NCBI RefSeq assembly: GCF_000382345.1
Contig: NZ_KB908080.1
Coordinates: forward strand, 100,920-164,919
DNA from: Massilia niastensis DSM 21313
GTDB lineage: Bacteria; Pseudomonadota; Gammaproteobacteria; Burkholderiales; Burkholderiaceae_D
Direction: 5' to 3'
DNA: 64,000 nucleotides
Shown piece after piece: positions 49,606 to 59,040 of the stretch. A program made the position numbers and the translations under genes. Position 1 is the first letter of the stretch. Every line of letters starts with the position of its first letter. Below the pieces are notes generated by a model. That model saw only the letters and a program-made list of their open reading frames with translations, had not been told where the DNA came from and did no database searches.

Positions 49606-50961
49606 ATGAGCACGTTCCAGGCCGACCAGGGTAACTCGCTGCAGCGTGCGTCGCATGACGAAGGAGAAAGCGTGACCGGCCAGGCGCTCGACCAGATGCT
49701 GTTGCGCCGCATCGCGGCCCTCGAGGACGAGGTGGCCGTACTACGCAGGGAATCCGAGGAAAAGCGCACATTGGACTGCCTGGTCGACCAGTTGCGCGAA
49801 GCGAACGAAAACCTGGTGCTCGCCGCCATCAATGCCCAGGCCTCGCGCGAGGACGCCGAGGAAACCAATCGGCGCCAGAACGAATTCCTGGCCATGCTGG
49901 CCCACGAACTGCGCAATCCGCTGGTGCCGATCAGCATGTCGGCCAACATGCTCGACCGTTCCGCGGACCCCGATGGCCAGACCAGCCGCCTGACCCAGGT
50001 GATCCAGCGCCAGGTCGACCACATGGCCCACCTGCTGGACGACCTGCTCGACGCCGCCAGGCTCAGCAGTGGGAAGATCACGCTGGCGACCCGTCCGCTC
50101 GACCTCAAGGGCGTCATCGACCAGGCGCTCGAGACCACCCAGCCGAAGATCCGCGAGCGCGAACAGCACCTGGAACTGCGCCTGCCGCCCACGCCGGTCA
50201 CGGTGGACGGCGACCCGGTGCGCCTGACCCAGGTGTTCACCAACCTGCTGAGCAATGCCTCGAAATACACCCAGGATGGCGGCCGCATCAGGGTCGAGGT
50301 GCGCGGCGGCGACGAGATTGCGGTCGCGATTTCCGACAACGGCTCCGGGATGGCGCCCGCGACCATCATCCACGTGTTCGACCTGTTCGCCCAGGGTCCC
50401 CGTTCGCTGGCGCGCTCGGAGGGCGGGCTCGGGATCGGGCTGAACGTGGTGCGCAATCTCGTGACCATGCATGGCGGCAGCGTGACCGCGGCCAGCGCGG
50501 GACCGGGCCGCGGCAGTACCTTCACGGTGCGCCTGCCCTTGTCGCGCGCCAGGGTGCCGGACGGGCCCGTGCAGGATGAGCGCGTCGCGACCAAGAGCGC
50601 ACGCCGGGTGCTGGTAGTGGAAGACAATCCGGACGCCTGCGAGGTGCTCAGGATGCTGCTCGAATTCGAAGGCCACCAGGTCGAGGTGGCGACCGACGGC
50701 CCGACGGGGCTGCAGATGGCGCTGGCCCGGCCTTTCGACGCGATCGTGTGCGACATCGGCCTGCCCGGCATGGACGGGTTCGAGCTGATCGCGAGCCTGC
50801 GGGCGGCGGGCGCCGCGCCGCTGGCGGTGGCGCTGTCCGGCTACGGGCAGGCCAGCGACCGCGAGCGCGCCTTCGCGGCCGGCTTCGACCGCTACCTGGT
50901 CAAGCCGGTCGGGCCGGCGGCCCTGGTGGAAGCGGTCGGGACCGCGTCGCCGGCCCGCTAG
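49606..50961 (+). CDS. Hybrid histidine kinase 2 of the KaiC cluster
   Basis: A 451-residue paralog of kinase 1 with the same order: coiled coil (about 30-85), HisKA with H100 in LAHELRNPLVPISMSANM, HATPase (FTNLLSNASKYTQDGG; ISDNGSGMAP; GGLGIGLNVVRNLV) and receiver with D383 in VCDIGLPGMDGFE. Long identical stretches (RRQNEFLAMLAHELRNPL; PRSLARSEGGLG; GSTFTVRLPLS) show recent duplication. ATG 49606 follows GAGGAAG, 7 bp after the KaiC-like stop, so it belongs to that transcript. It lacks membrane or PAS sensors, suggesting control by the KaiC-like ATPase. Confidence 0.9.
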   Translation: MSTFQADQGNSLQRASHDEGESVTGQALDQMLLRRIAALEDEVAVLRRESEEKRTLDCLVDQLREANENLVLAAINAQASREDAEETNRRQNEFLAMLAHELRNPLVPISMSANMLDRSADPDGQTSRLTQVIQRQVDHMAHLLDDLLDAARLSSGKITLATRPLDLKGVIDQALETTQPKIREREQHLELRLPPTPVTVDGDPVRLTQVFTNLLSNASKYTQDGGRIRVEVRGGDEIAVAISDNGSGMAPATIIHVFDLFAQGPRSLARSEGGLGIGLNVVRNLVTMHGGSVTAASAGPGRGSTFTVRLPLSRARVPDGPVQDERVATKSARRVLVVEDNPDACEVLRMLLEFEGHQVEVATDGPTGLQMALARPFDAIVCDIGLPGMDGFELIASLRAAGAAPLAVALSGYGQASDRERAFAAGFDRYLVKPVGPAALVEAVGTASPAR

Positions 50962-51039
50962 TACGCCGGGTCCGCGACCTGTGCACGTCGCTTCCGCGCA
51001 GGCGGAAGCCCAAGTTTCTCAGCGCCGCAACCTGCTTGG

Positions 51040-52257
51040 CTAGCCGCGCGCGAACAGCCGTTCCAGCCGCGCCATCGCCTCCTCGATACGCTCGTACCTG
51101 GTCGCATACGAAAAGCGCACGTGGCGCGCCGGCGCCGCGAATCCGAAGTCGTCGCCCGGCACGATCGCCACATGGGTATCGCGCAGCACCGCCATGCTGA
51201 AGGCGGCGCTGTCGGCCTGCAGCCGATGGGCTACCTGCGAGATGTCGGCGTACACGTAGAAGGCGCCGTCCGGCATCACCGGCACCTGGAAGCCGAGTTC
51301 GCGCAGGACCGGCACCAGGTAGTCGCGGCGGCGCTGGAACTCGCGCCGGCGCTCTTCGAAGATGGCCAGCGCCTCCGGCGTGAAACAGGCCAGGGCGGCA
51401 TGCTGGGCCACGGTCGGCGCGCAGATGAACAGGTTCTGGGCCAGCTTCTCGAACACCGGCACCAGCTCCTCGGGCACCACCAGCCAGCCGAGGCGCCAGC
51501 CGGTCATGTTGAAGTACTTGGAGAAGCTGTTCACCGTGATGACCTGGTCGTCCAGCGCCAGCGCGCTGACCGGCGCATGGTCGTAGGACAGGCCCTGGTA
51601 GATCTCGTCGACGATGGCGAAGCCGCCGCGCGCCCTGACCGCGGCCAGCATGCCCTGCAGCTGCTGCGGCGTCATCGAGGTGCCGGTCGGGTTCGAGGGC
51701 GAGGCCACCAGCACGCCGCGGGTGCGCTCGCTCCAGCGTTCGGCCACGTGGGCCGCGCTCAGCTGGTAGCGGTCCTCGGCCGGGGAGGGCACCAGCACCG
51801 GCTTGCCGCCGAAGGCCGACACGAAATGGCGGTTGCACGGATAGCAGGGATCGGGCATCAGGACTTCGTCGCCGTCCGCGACCAGGGCCGCGCAGGCCAG
51901 CAGCAGGCCGGCCGAGGCGCCCGCCGTGACCACGATGCGGCGCGGGTCGATGGCCAGGCCGTGCACCGCCGCATAGTGGCCGGCGATGGCGTCGCGCAGC
52001 TCGTGCAGGCCGAGCGAATCGGTGTACTGGGTGATGCCGCCGCGGATCGCTTCCATGGCGGCCGCCGCGACCACCTCGGGCGCGGTGAAGTCCGGTTCGC
52101 CCACGCTCATGCTGATGACGTCGGCGCCGGCGCGTTTCAGTTCGCCGGCCGCCTTGACCATCTCCATGACGCGGAAGGGTTCGATGGCGTGCACGCGCTG
52201 TGCGACCTGGAGGGCGCGCGCGGCCTGGAGTTCGGTAGGGGGAGTATTGAAGCTCAT
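51040..52257 (-). CDS. Class I/II pyridoxal-phosphate aminotransferase
   Basis: A 405-residue fold-type I aminotransferase. Cofactor lysine K247 is in NSFSKYFNMTGWRLGW. Substrate and cofactor contacts include MSVGEPDFTAPE, VASPSNPTGTSM, IVDEIYQGLSYD and the C-terminal arginine in ARHVRFSYA. It resembles aspartate/aromatic or alanine-type aminotransferases; the amino acid is not determined. ATG 52257 (MSFNTPPTEL) is used; a TTG five codons upstream is possible. It is tail-to-tail with hybrid kinase 2 and in the same direction as the peptide transporter. Confidence 0.88.
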   Translation of the reverse strand: MSFNTPPTELQAARALQVAQRVHAIEPFRVMEMVKAAGELKRAGADVISMSVGEPDFTAPEVVAAAAMEAIRGGITQYTDSLGLHELRDAIAGHYAAVHGLAIDPRRIVVTAGASAGLLLACAALVADGDEVLMPDPCYPCNRHFVSAFGGKPVLVPSPAEDRYQLSAAHVAERWSERTRGVLVASPSNPTGTSMTPQQLQGMLAAVRARGGFAIVDEIYQGLSYDHAPVSALALDDQVITVNSFSKYFNMTGWRLGWLVVPEELVPVFEKLAQNLFICAPTVAQHAALACFTPEALAIFEERRREFQRRRDYLVPVLRELGFQVPVMPDGAFYVYADISQVAHRLQADSAAFSMAVLRDTHVAIVPGDDFGFAAPARHVRFSYATRYERIEEAMARLERLFARG

Positions 52258-52329
52258 GCTGGACGGAGTCAAGTGTCGAATCCGTCCATCTTACAAGATC
52301 GCGGGCGGCACGCGGCCGCCCGCTTCGAC

Positions 52330-53832
52330 TTACTGGTGCGCGTGGTGGGTCGCGGTCAGGCGACGCATCAGCGGCAGCGCGGCCAGCGCGATCAGGGTGC
52401 AGGCGATCGCCGCCAGGCCCAGCTTGTTGAACAGGCTGGTGTAGACCGGCAGGGTCTGCAGCGGATCGACCATCCCCTTCGGCACGCTGGCCAGGTTGGC
52501 CACCACGCCGCCCAGGTACTGCGAGATGCCGACCGCCACGAAATAGGCGCCCATCATGAAGCCGCCCATGCGCGCCGGCACGTAGCGGGCGATCATCGCC
52601 AGGCCCAGGCCGCTCACCAGCAGCTCGCCCAGCGAGTACAGGCCATAGCCCGCGATCATGATCCACGACGAGGTCAGACCATTCACCGCGAACTGCCCGG
52701 CCACGCCGTAGGTGAAGAAGCCGGCCGCCACCACCGCGAAGCCGAGTGCGAACTTGCCGGCGATCGAGAGGTCCTTGCCGCTGCTGCCGGCGCGCGTGTA
52801 GACCAGGGCCAGGACCGGGCTCAGCACCATGATCCAGATCGCGTTCAGCGCCTGGAACTGGGCCGGCGCCCAGGTCCACAGGTGGGCGCCGAGGACGGTG
52901 AACTCGAGGTCGACGTTACGCAGCGCGAACAGCGACAGCGAGGTCGACATCTGCTGGTAGAAGATGAAGAAGAACACGGTCTGCAGGGTCAGCACCAGGG
53001 CCGCCACCAGGCCGGCGCGTTCGCTCGGCTGGCTGTTGCGGATCAGGTGGATGAAGATGCCCAGCACCACCAGGCCGGCCACGTAGACGAAGGCGCGCGC
53101 CAGCGCCTGGTATTCGAGGATCACGGCGGAAGCGGCGACCGCGACCACGGCGCCGGCCAGCACGGCCATCAGCTTGCCCTTGTGCACGGGATGGGAGTCC
53201 GGCGGCGAACCGATGTGGGCGACGGTGGCGCGCAGCACGGTGACGGTCAGGATGCCGACCATCAGGCCGACGCTGCACACGGCGAAGGCCATGTGCCAGC
53301 CGAGCTCATTGCCATAGCTGGCGTTGACGGCGTCCTTGATCCACGGCGTGGCCAGCATCGAGATCGTCGAGCCGACGTTGACCGCCATGTAGTAGATGGT
53401 GAAGGCGCTGTCGATCTTGGAATCGTCGCCCTCGTAGATCTTGCGCACCAGGTTGGCGGTGTTGGGCTTGAACAGGCCGTTGCCGACCACGATCACGCCC
53501 AGGGCCGAGAAGGTGAACCAGGTGTTGGTGGTTGGGACCGACATCAGCGCGTAGCCGAGGGTGAGCACCAGGGCCCCGAAGATCATGCAGCGGCGGGTGC
53601 CGAGCACCTTGTCGCCGATCCAGCCGCCGATGGCCGGCGCGACGTAGATCAGGGCCGCGGCCGCGCCCCAGACCAGGTTGGCGCGGCTGTCCTCGAAACC
53701 GAGTCGCTGCACCATGAAATACACGATCAGCGCCTGCATGCCGTAGTAGCCAAAGCGCTCCCACAGCTCGATCAGAGCCACGGTGAGGAACGACCGGGTT
53801 TGCCCGACCGCCGGCGGAGTATGCCTATCCAT
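52330..53832 (-). CDS. POT-family proton-dependent oligopeptide transporter
   Basis: A 500-residue inner-membrane transporter importing di- or tripeptides with protons. The diagnostic ELWERFGYYG lies in helix 1, and the PTR2 signature region contains GGWIGDKVLGTRR. About 14 hydrophobic segments occur, including [30 protein letters not shown] and FALGFAVVAAGFFTYG. The proton-coupling ExxERFxYY is intact, as in DtpA/DtpB. Together with the downstream aminotransferase it may serve amino acid use, but no operon is certain (72-bp gap). Confidence 0.92.
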   Translation of the reverse strand: MDRHTPPAVGQTRSFLTVALIELWERFGYYGMQALIVYFMVQRLGFEDSRANLVWGAAAALIYVAPAIGGWIGDKVLGTRRCMIFGALVLTLGYALMSVPTTNTWFTFSALGVIVVGNGLFKPNTANLVRKIYEGDDSKIDSAFTIYYMAVNVGSTISMLATPWIKDAVNASYGNELGWHMAFAVCSVGLMVGILTVTVLRATVAHIGSPPDSHPVHKGKLMAVLAGAVVAVAASAVILEYQALARAFVYVAGLVVLGIFIHLIRNSQPSERAGLVAALVLTLQTVFFFIFYQQMSTSLSLFALRNVDLEFTVLGAHLWTWAPAQFQALNAIWIMVLSPVLALVYTRAGSSGKDLSIAGKFALGFAVVAAGFFTYGVAGQFAVNGLTSSWIMIAGYGLYSLGELLVSGLGLAMIARYVPARMGGFMMGAYFVAVGISQYLGGVVANLASVPKGMVDPLQTLPVYTSLFNKLGLAAIACTLIALAALPLMRRLTATHHAHQ

Positions 53833-53999
53833 ACGTCTCCCAAAGTGTTGTAGCTGCAGGGGTATCCTGGCAGCAATCTGCCGATGCTACGCGCTCTGCC
53901 TGGATCACGCAACCTTGACAGGCCATGGTGGCATTGCGCTAACATGGCTGTCGGCATGCGCTGAGCTGCCCTGTCGCTGTTTCTTTTCCTGAGGTATGC

Positions 54000-54983
54000 A
54001 TGAGGCGATTTCCCGCCATGTTGTGCGCCGCGCTGGCGCTGGGCGCCGGATCGGCGCCGGCCGCCCCCGGCGCCGCCGGGCAGCCGGCCCCGCTGGCCGA
54101 CCACCACCAGCACCTGTTCAGTCCAGCAGCGTCCGCGTGGCTGGGGGCATCGTCCGCGCCGCACCCGATCACCGTCGACCAGCTGGTCGCCGACCTCGAC
54201 GCCGCCGGCATCGCGCGCGCGGCGCTGCTCTCCAGCGCCTATGTCTATGGCGACCCGGCGCGCCATGTCGACGACGAGTACGAGCGCGTGCGCGCCGAGA
54301 ACGACTGGGCCGCCGCCCAGGCCGCCCGCTATCCGGAGCGGCTGGTGGCGCTGTGCAGCTTCAATCCGCTCAAGCCGTATGCCTTGCTGGAGCTGGCGCG
54401 CTGCGCCACCAGCCCGGAATTCGGGCGCGGCATCAAATTGCATTTCGGAAATTCCGACGTCCAGCTCGACGATCCGGCCCATGTGTTCCGCCTGCGCCAG
54501 GTGTTCCGCGCCGCGAATGCGCGCGGGATGGCGGTCGTGGTCCACCTGCGCGCCTCGATGGCGCGGGGGCGCCCGTATGGCGCCGAGCAGGCCCGGGTGC
54601 TGCTGGAACAGGTGCTGCCGTATGCGCAGGACGTGCCGGTGCAGGTGGCCCACCTGGCCGGCACCGGTCCGGGCTACGGCGATCCGCAGTCGCATGCGGC
54701 CATGGCGGTGCTGGCCGAGGCCGCGGCGCGCCGCGATCCGCGCATGCGCCAGGTCTGGTTCGACGTCGCCTCGGTCGCGCAGCCGGACATGTCCCCGGCC
54801 GATGCGCGCAAGCTGGTGCGGCGCCTGCGCCAGGTCGGCATGGAGCGGGTGCTCTACGGTTCCGATGCCACGGTCGGCAACGACCTGCGCACGCCGGCGC
54901 TGTGGGCCGCGTTCCGCCGCCTGCCGCTCACCGATGCCGAGGCCGCGCGCGTGGCCGGCAACCTGGTGCCCTACCTGCGCTGA
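54000..54983 (+). CDS. Exported amidohydrolase-family (TIM-barrel) hydrolase
   Basis: A 327-residue protein with signal peptide (MRRFPAMLCAALALGAGSAPA) and an amidohydrolase-2 type barrel. Metal-binding pattern begins LADHHQHLF (two histidines near residue 36). Later conserved parts: GIKLHFGN, VVVHLRAS, VQVAHLAGTGPGYG and VLYGSDATVGND, where the aspartate completes the metal site. Substrate unknown; family members act on carboxylated or lactone rings. ATG 54000 stands alone, divergent from the peptide transporter. Confidence 0.85.
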   Translation: MRRFPAMLCAALALGAGSAPAAPGAAGQPAPLADHHQHLFSPAASAWLGASSAPHPITVDQLVADLDAAGIARAALLSSAYVYGDPARHVDDEYERVRAENDWAAAQAARYPERLVALCSFNPLKPYALLELARCATSPEFGRGIKLHFGNSDVQLDDPAHVFRLRQVFRAANARGMAVVVHLRASMARGRPYGAEQARVLLEQVLPYAQDVPVQVAHLAGTGPGYGDPQSHAAMAVLAEAAARRDPRMRQVWFDVASVAQPDMSPADARKLVRRLRQVGMERVLYGSDATVGNDLRTPALWAAFRRLPLTDAEAARVAGNLVPYLR

Positions 54984-55181
54984 AGCGTCCGGCGCCTCCG
55001 CCGGCAGCCCGCCGCCAGCGCCGCCTGGATGCCGGTGGCGCAGGGCGGCGTACTTACAGATTCGTGACATTCTGCCGACAATTCAGCGTAAAACGGAAAG
55101 CCGCTCACCTCTAGAATTCCCCGAAATCTTATCAATTTGCACACGGAGCACACGCGCCGTTGCCAACTTACGGGGAATCGC

Positions 55182-56438
55182 ATGATCCAACACTTCACCT
55201 GGCGCACGCTGGCGGCTGGCGCCTGCGCACTCCTGTTGTCCGCCTGCGGCGGCTCGGACAGCAGCCCTGACCGCAATCTCGGCGGCGGCAAGGGCAGCAG
55301 CACGCCTCCGCCCCCGGTCGTCGAGCCTCCCGTCGTCACCCGCGTCGACCTGTTGTCGAGCACTGCGCGCGGCATGGAGAGCGTGGTGTTCAACGCCGGC
55401 AGCGCCTATGTCTCCTACAGCAACAGCGCCACCGAAGGCTCGGCCATCATGAAGGCCACGCTGCCGCTGGCGGCGGCCTCGACCTGGACCCCGGTGGCGC
55501 AGGGCGGCTGCGCGCTCGGCCCGGTCGGCGACTATATCGTGCGCGCCCCGAAACTGAAGATGGTCGGCGACACCCTGTGGATGATGCAGCCGTGGGCCGA
55601 GCGCCCCGAGCCGGCCGCGCAGGAGCATTCGACCTGCATCCTGGCGCCGCAGGCCAGCGCCTTCGTGGCGCGCGACGCGGGCCTGCGCTTCTGCAACCAG
55701 TACTTCTGCGAGACGCTCTCGATGCAGGACATCAAGGCCAGGGGCAATCGCCTGTACAGCAATGCCGGCGCCGGCGTCAACCTGCTGAGCTCGGGGGACC
55801 AGGGCGCGACCTGGAAAGCCATGCGCGGCGACCTCGCCTCGATGGTGTGCACCCATACCAAGTTCGAGTTCGTGGGCGACCGCGTGCTGGTGGGCGGCGA
55901 GTGCCCGCTGGACGACGCCTTCATCGAGGCTTACCAGCTGAACGCGGACGGCGCGGCGCTGGCCTCGGCGGAGCCGCTGCCGCTGACCATGCCGGAGCTG
56001 GAGAACCGCAACATCCAGTTCATCACCGCGATCCCCAATACCCAGCGCGTGTTCGTCGGCGTCGAGGGCGGACTGCTGCGCAGCGAGGACAACGGCCGCA
56101 GCTTCACCTTCGTGATCCAGCATCCGCTCAGCGAGAACCTCGCCTACCCGTACATCGGCTCCCTGATCGCGCTGAACGGCAAGCCGGACACCATGGTCAT
56201 CGGCGGCTTCGACAAGAAGAACCACCGCCCCTACATGGCCTGGTCGAAGGATGGCGGCGCCACCTGGACCGATGTGTCGAAGCTGCTGCCGGCCTACGAC
56301 AAGCCGCAGACCGGCGACTTCAAGGCGGGCATCGTGACCTCGATCGCCGAAGACCCGCAGGGCCGCATCCTGTTCACCATCAACGAGAACGAAGACCAGC
56401 AGGGACGCCTGATGCAGCTGACCCTCGGCAGCAATTAA
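55182..56438 (+). CDS. Lipoprotein with BNR/sialidase-type propeller repeats
   Basis: A 418-residue lipoprotein. Signal and lipobox ALLLSACGG (acylated cysteine about residue 23) are followed by a Pro/Gly-rich linker and a beta-propeller with BNR-like Asp boxes: SSGDQGATWKAM, RSEDNGRSFTFV and SKDGGATWTDVSK. Such propellers occur in glycosidases and in non-enzymatic surface proteins; no sialidase arginine triad is evident, so it is called a structural or binding propeller. Five or more cysteines are in the middle region. ATG 55182 follows GGGGAA. A hairpin separates it from the GH31 gene. Confidence 0.82.
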   Translation: MIQHFTWRTLAAGACALLLSACGGSDSSPDRNLGGGKGSSTPPPPVVEPPVVTRVDLLSSTARGMESVVFNAGSAYVSYSNSATEGSAIMKATLPLAAASTWTPVAQGGCALGPVGDYIVRAPKLKMVGDTLWMMQPWAERPEPAAQEHSTCILAPQASAFVARDAGLRFCNQYFCETLSMQDIKARGNRLYSNAGAGVNLLSSGDQGATWKAMRGDLASMVCTHTKFEFVGDRVLVGGECPLDDAFIEAYQLNADGAALASAEPLPLTMPELENRNIQFITAIPNTQRVFVGVEGGLLRSEDNGRSFTFVIQHPLSENLAYPYIGSLIALNGKPDTMVIGGFDKKNHRPYMAWSKDGGATWTDVSKLLPAYDKPQTGDFKAGIVTSIAEDPQGRILFTINENEDQQGRLMQLTLGSN

Positions 56439-56449
56439 GGCGATCGATG

Positions 56450-56475
56450 CAGGACACGCCGGGTGGCGTGTCCTG
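56450..56475 (+). terminator. Hairpin after the BNR lipoprotein gene
   Basis: An 11-bp perfect stem (CAGGACACGCC with loop GGGT) begins 11 bp after the stop; only TT follows, so termination may be partial. Confidence 0.5.
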
Positions 56476-56548
56476 TTCAGCTCCCCCTGTCTTGGCGGGC
56501 GGAATTCTGTCATGCTCTTGGCTGTCTCACAACAACGACTACCACCAC

Positions 56549-58942
56549 ATGACAAAAGCAACGATCGCCCGCCTGGCGCTGTGCCTGGCCGCCAGCCCGC
56601 TCGCCGTCGCCCAGAACGCCGACCGCCAGCTGCACAGCGTGACGCGCAACCAGAACACGCTGGAAATCGCCACCAGCGACGGCCGCTACCTGATCAAGCC
56701 TTACTCGGCCAACGTGGTCGAGACCAGCTTCATCCCGAACGGCGAGCGCTTCGATCCCGCTTCGCACGCCGTGATCCTGGCGCCTGTCGATGTGCCGGCC
56801 ACCCTGAAGGACGAGGGCGGCCGCGTCACCTTCGCCACCCCGGGCATCAGCGTCACCGTCGACAAGCGCCCGTTCCGGATCAGCTATGCCTACAAGGGCA
56901 AGCCGCTGGTGGCCGAGAAGCGCGGCTATGGCCGGAGCAAGGACGGGGAAGCGATCGAGTTCGCGCTCGAGGATGGCGAGGCGCTGTACGGCGCCGGGGC
57001 GCGCGCGGTCGGCATGAACCGGCGCGGCCACCGCTTCCAGCTGTACAACAAGGCCCACTACGGCTACGGCGACCGCTCGGAACTGCTGAACTACACGATC
57101 CCGGTGGCGCTGTCGTCGAAGAAGTACGCGATCCACTTCGACAATCCGCAGACCGGCTGGCTCGATTTCGACAGCCGCAAGGACGGCACCCTGCGCTATG
57201 AAGTGATCGGCGGGCGCAAGACCTACCAGGTGGTCGCCGGCGACAGCTGGGACGAGGTCATGGAAGGCTACACCGGCCTGACCGGACGCCAGCCGCTGCC
57301 GCCGCGCTGGGCCTTCGGCAACTTCGCCAGCCGCTTCGGCTACAGGAGCGAGGCCGAGACCCGCGCCGTGGTCGACAGGTTCATCGACGAGAAGATCCCG
57401 CTCGACGCCGTCGTGCTCGACCTGTACTGGTTCGGCAAGGAGGTCAAGGGCACGATGGGCAACCTCGACTGGGACCGCGACACCTTCCCGAACGCCGAGC
57501 GGATGATGGCCGACTTCACCAAGAAAGGCGTGAAGACCATCGTCATCAGCGAACCATTTGTCCTGACCACCTCGAAACGCTGGCAGGAAGCGGTCGACCG
57601 CAAGGTGCTCGCCACGGACAAGGCGGGCAAGCCCTACACCTACGATTTCTATTTCGGGAACACCGGCCTGATCGACCTGTACAAGCCGGAAGGGCGCGAC
57701 TGGCTCTGGAACATCTACAAGAACCTGAAGCAGGGCGGCGTGGGCGGCTGGTGGGGCGACCTGGGCGAGCCCGAGATGCATCCGTCCGCGCTGCTGCACG
57801 GCGCCGGCACGGCCGACCAGGTGCACAACATCTACGGCCACGACTGGGCGCGCCTGATCGCCGAAGGCTATCGAAAAGACTTCCCGAACGAGCGCCCGTT
57901 CATCCTGATGCGCGCCGGTTACTCGGGTTCGCAGCGCTTCGGCATGATCCCCTGGTCCGGCGACGTCAGCCGCAGCTGGGGCGGCCTGCAGTCGCAGATG
58001 GAGATCTCGCTCCAGATGGGCATGCAGGGCCTGGCCTACATGCACTCCGACCTGGGCGGCTTCGCCGGTCCGGTGCTGGACGACGAGCTGTATGTGCGCT
58101 GGCTGCAGTACGGCGTGTTCCAGCCGGTGTTCCGTCCGCACGCGCAGGAGGCGGTGCCGGCCGAGCCGGTATTCCGCAGCGAACGCACCAAGGTGCTGGC
58201 GCGCGAGGCGGTCTGGCTGCGCTACGCCATGCTGCCGTATAACTACACGATCGGTTTCGACAACAGCCGGACCGGCATGCCGCTGATGCGGCCGCTGATG
58301 TTCGTCGAGACCGATGCCGACAAGCCGTTCGAGCGCTCCGGCACCTACCTGTGGGGCCCGGACTTCCTGGTCGCGCCGGTGGTCCAGCCGGGCGCGACGC
58401 GCCAGGAGGTCTACTTCCCGAAAGAGGGCAGCGTCTGGTTCGACTTCCATACCGGCGCCGCCCACCGCGGCGGGGTGCTGGAAGTGGTGAAGCCGGAAGA
58501 CGCGCATATCCCGGTCTACGTGCGCGCCGGCGCCTTCGTGCCGATGGCGAAGGTGGTGCAGACCACGCGCGACTATACGGGACGCCAGCTCGACCTGCAT
58601 TACTACCACGACGCCTCGGTGGCTTCCTCGAACGGCAAGCTGTACGACGACGACGGCGAGACCGCCGGCGCCTACGAAGCGGGCAAGTACGAGATCGTGC
58701 GCTTCGCCAGCAAGTACTCCGCCGGCCGCCTGGAGATCGGCTTCGAGACCGAGACCGGCAAGCAGCAGGCCCCCGCCGAGCGCGGCTTCAGCCTGAAGAT
58801 CCACAACCTGCACGCGAAACCGCGCTCGGTCAGCGTCGACGGGCGCGCCGTGGCCTCCAGCTGGAACGCGCGCCACAAGCTGCTCGAAGTCGCCGTCCCG
58901 GCCCGCAGGCAGCAGGCCGCGAAGGTCGCCATCACCCTGTAG
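56549..58942 (+). CDS. GH31 glycoside hydrolase (alpha-glucosidase/transglucosidase type)
   Basis: A 797-residue exported GH31 enzyme with signal peptide (MTKATIARLALCLAASPLAVA). N-terminal beta-sandwich, catalytic TIM barrel and C-terminal beta domains are recognisable. The likely nucleophile is D404 in GGWWGDLGEPEMHP and the acid/base D472 in WSGDVSRSWGG. The spacing and context resemble the alpha-transglucosylase Agd31B group of Cellvibrio (from memory, nucleophile and acid/base also 68 residues apart), so it may act on maltooligosaccharides. No starch-use operon (TonB receptor, MalT) is adjacent. The start chosen is the signal-peptide ATG; a much longer upstream open frame is antisense-free but not coding. 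Confidence 0.9.
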   Translation: MTKATIARLALCLAASPLAVAQNADRQLHSVTRNQNTLEIATSDGRYLIKPYSANVVETSFIPNGERFDPASHAVILAPVDVPATLKDEGGRVTFATPGISVTVDKRPFRISYAYKGKPLVAEKRGYGRSKDGEAIEFALEDGEALYGAGARAVGMNRRGHRFQLYNKAHYGYGDRSELLNYTIPVALSSKKYAIHFDNPQTGWLDFDSRKDGTLRYEVIGGRKTYQVVAGDSWDEVMEGYTGLTGRQPLPPRWAFGNFASRFGYRSEAETRAVVDRFIDEKIPLDAVVLDLYWFGKEVKGTMGNLDWDRDTFPNAERMMADFTKKGVKTIVISEPFVLTTSKRWQEAVDRKVLATDKAGKPYTYDFYFGNTGLIDLYKPEGRDWLWNIYKNLKQGGVGGWWGDLGEPEMHPSALLHGAGTADQVHNIYGHDWARLIAEGYRKDFPNERPFILMRAGYSGSQRFGMIPWSGDVSRSWGGLQSQMEISLQMGMQGLAYMHSDLGGFAGPVLDDELYVRWLQYGVFQPVFRPHAQEAVPAEPVFRSERTKVLAREAVWLRYAMLPYNYTIGFDNSRTGMPLMRPLMFVETDADKPFERSGTYLWGPDFLVAPVVQPGATRQEVYFPKEGSVWFDFHTGAAHRGGVLEVVKPEDAHIPVYVRAGAFVPMAKVVQTTRDYTGRQLDLHYYHDASVASSNGKLYDDDGETAGAYEAGKYEIVRFASKYSAGRLEIGFETETGKQQAPAERGFSLKIHNLHAKPRSVSVDGRAVASSWNARHKLLEVAVPARRQQAAKVAITL

Positions 58943-58948
58943 TCGACA

Positions 58949-58978
58949 CGGCCGGCGCGCATCCCCGCGCGCCGGCCG
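58949..58978 (+). terminator. 12-bp GC hairpin after GH31 gene
   Basis: CGGCCGGCGCGC and its exact complement flank an ATCCCC loop, 7 bp after the GH31 stop. No T-run follows, so it may be a structured 3' end rather than a full terminator. Confidence 0.45.
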
Positions 58979-59040
58979 CTGGCGTACGTCGCCGCGCGTG
59001 GTTCTCGGCTAGAGTGGATGCCCGACCGATGGAGCCACCG

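Noticed and set aside
46196..50961. A true circadian clock operon
   Set aside because: No kaiA or kaiB in the window and the tandem glutamates of cyanobacterial KaiC are not both present; called KaiC-like only.
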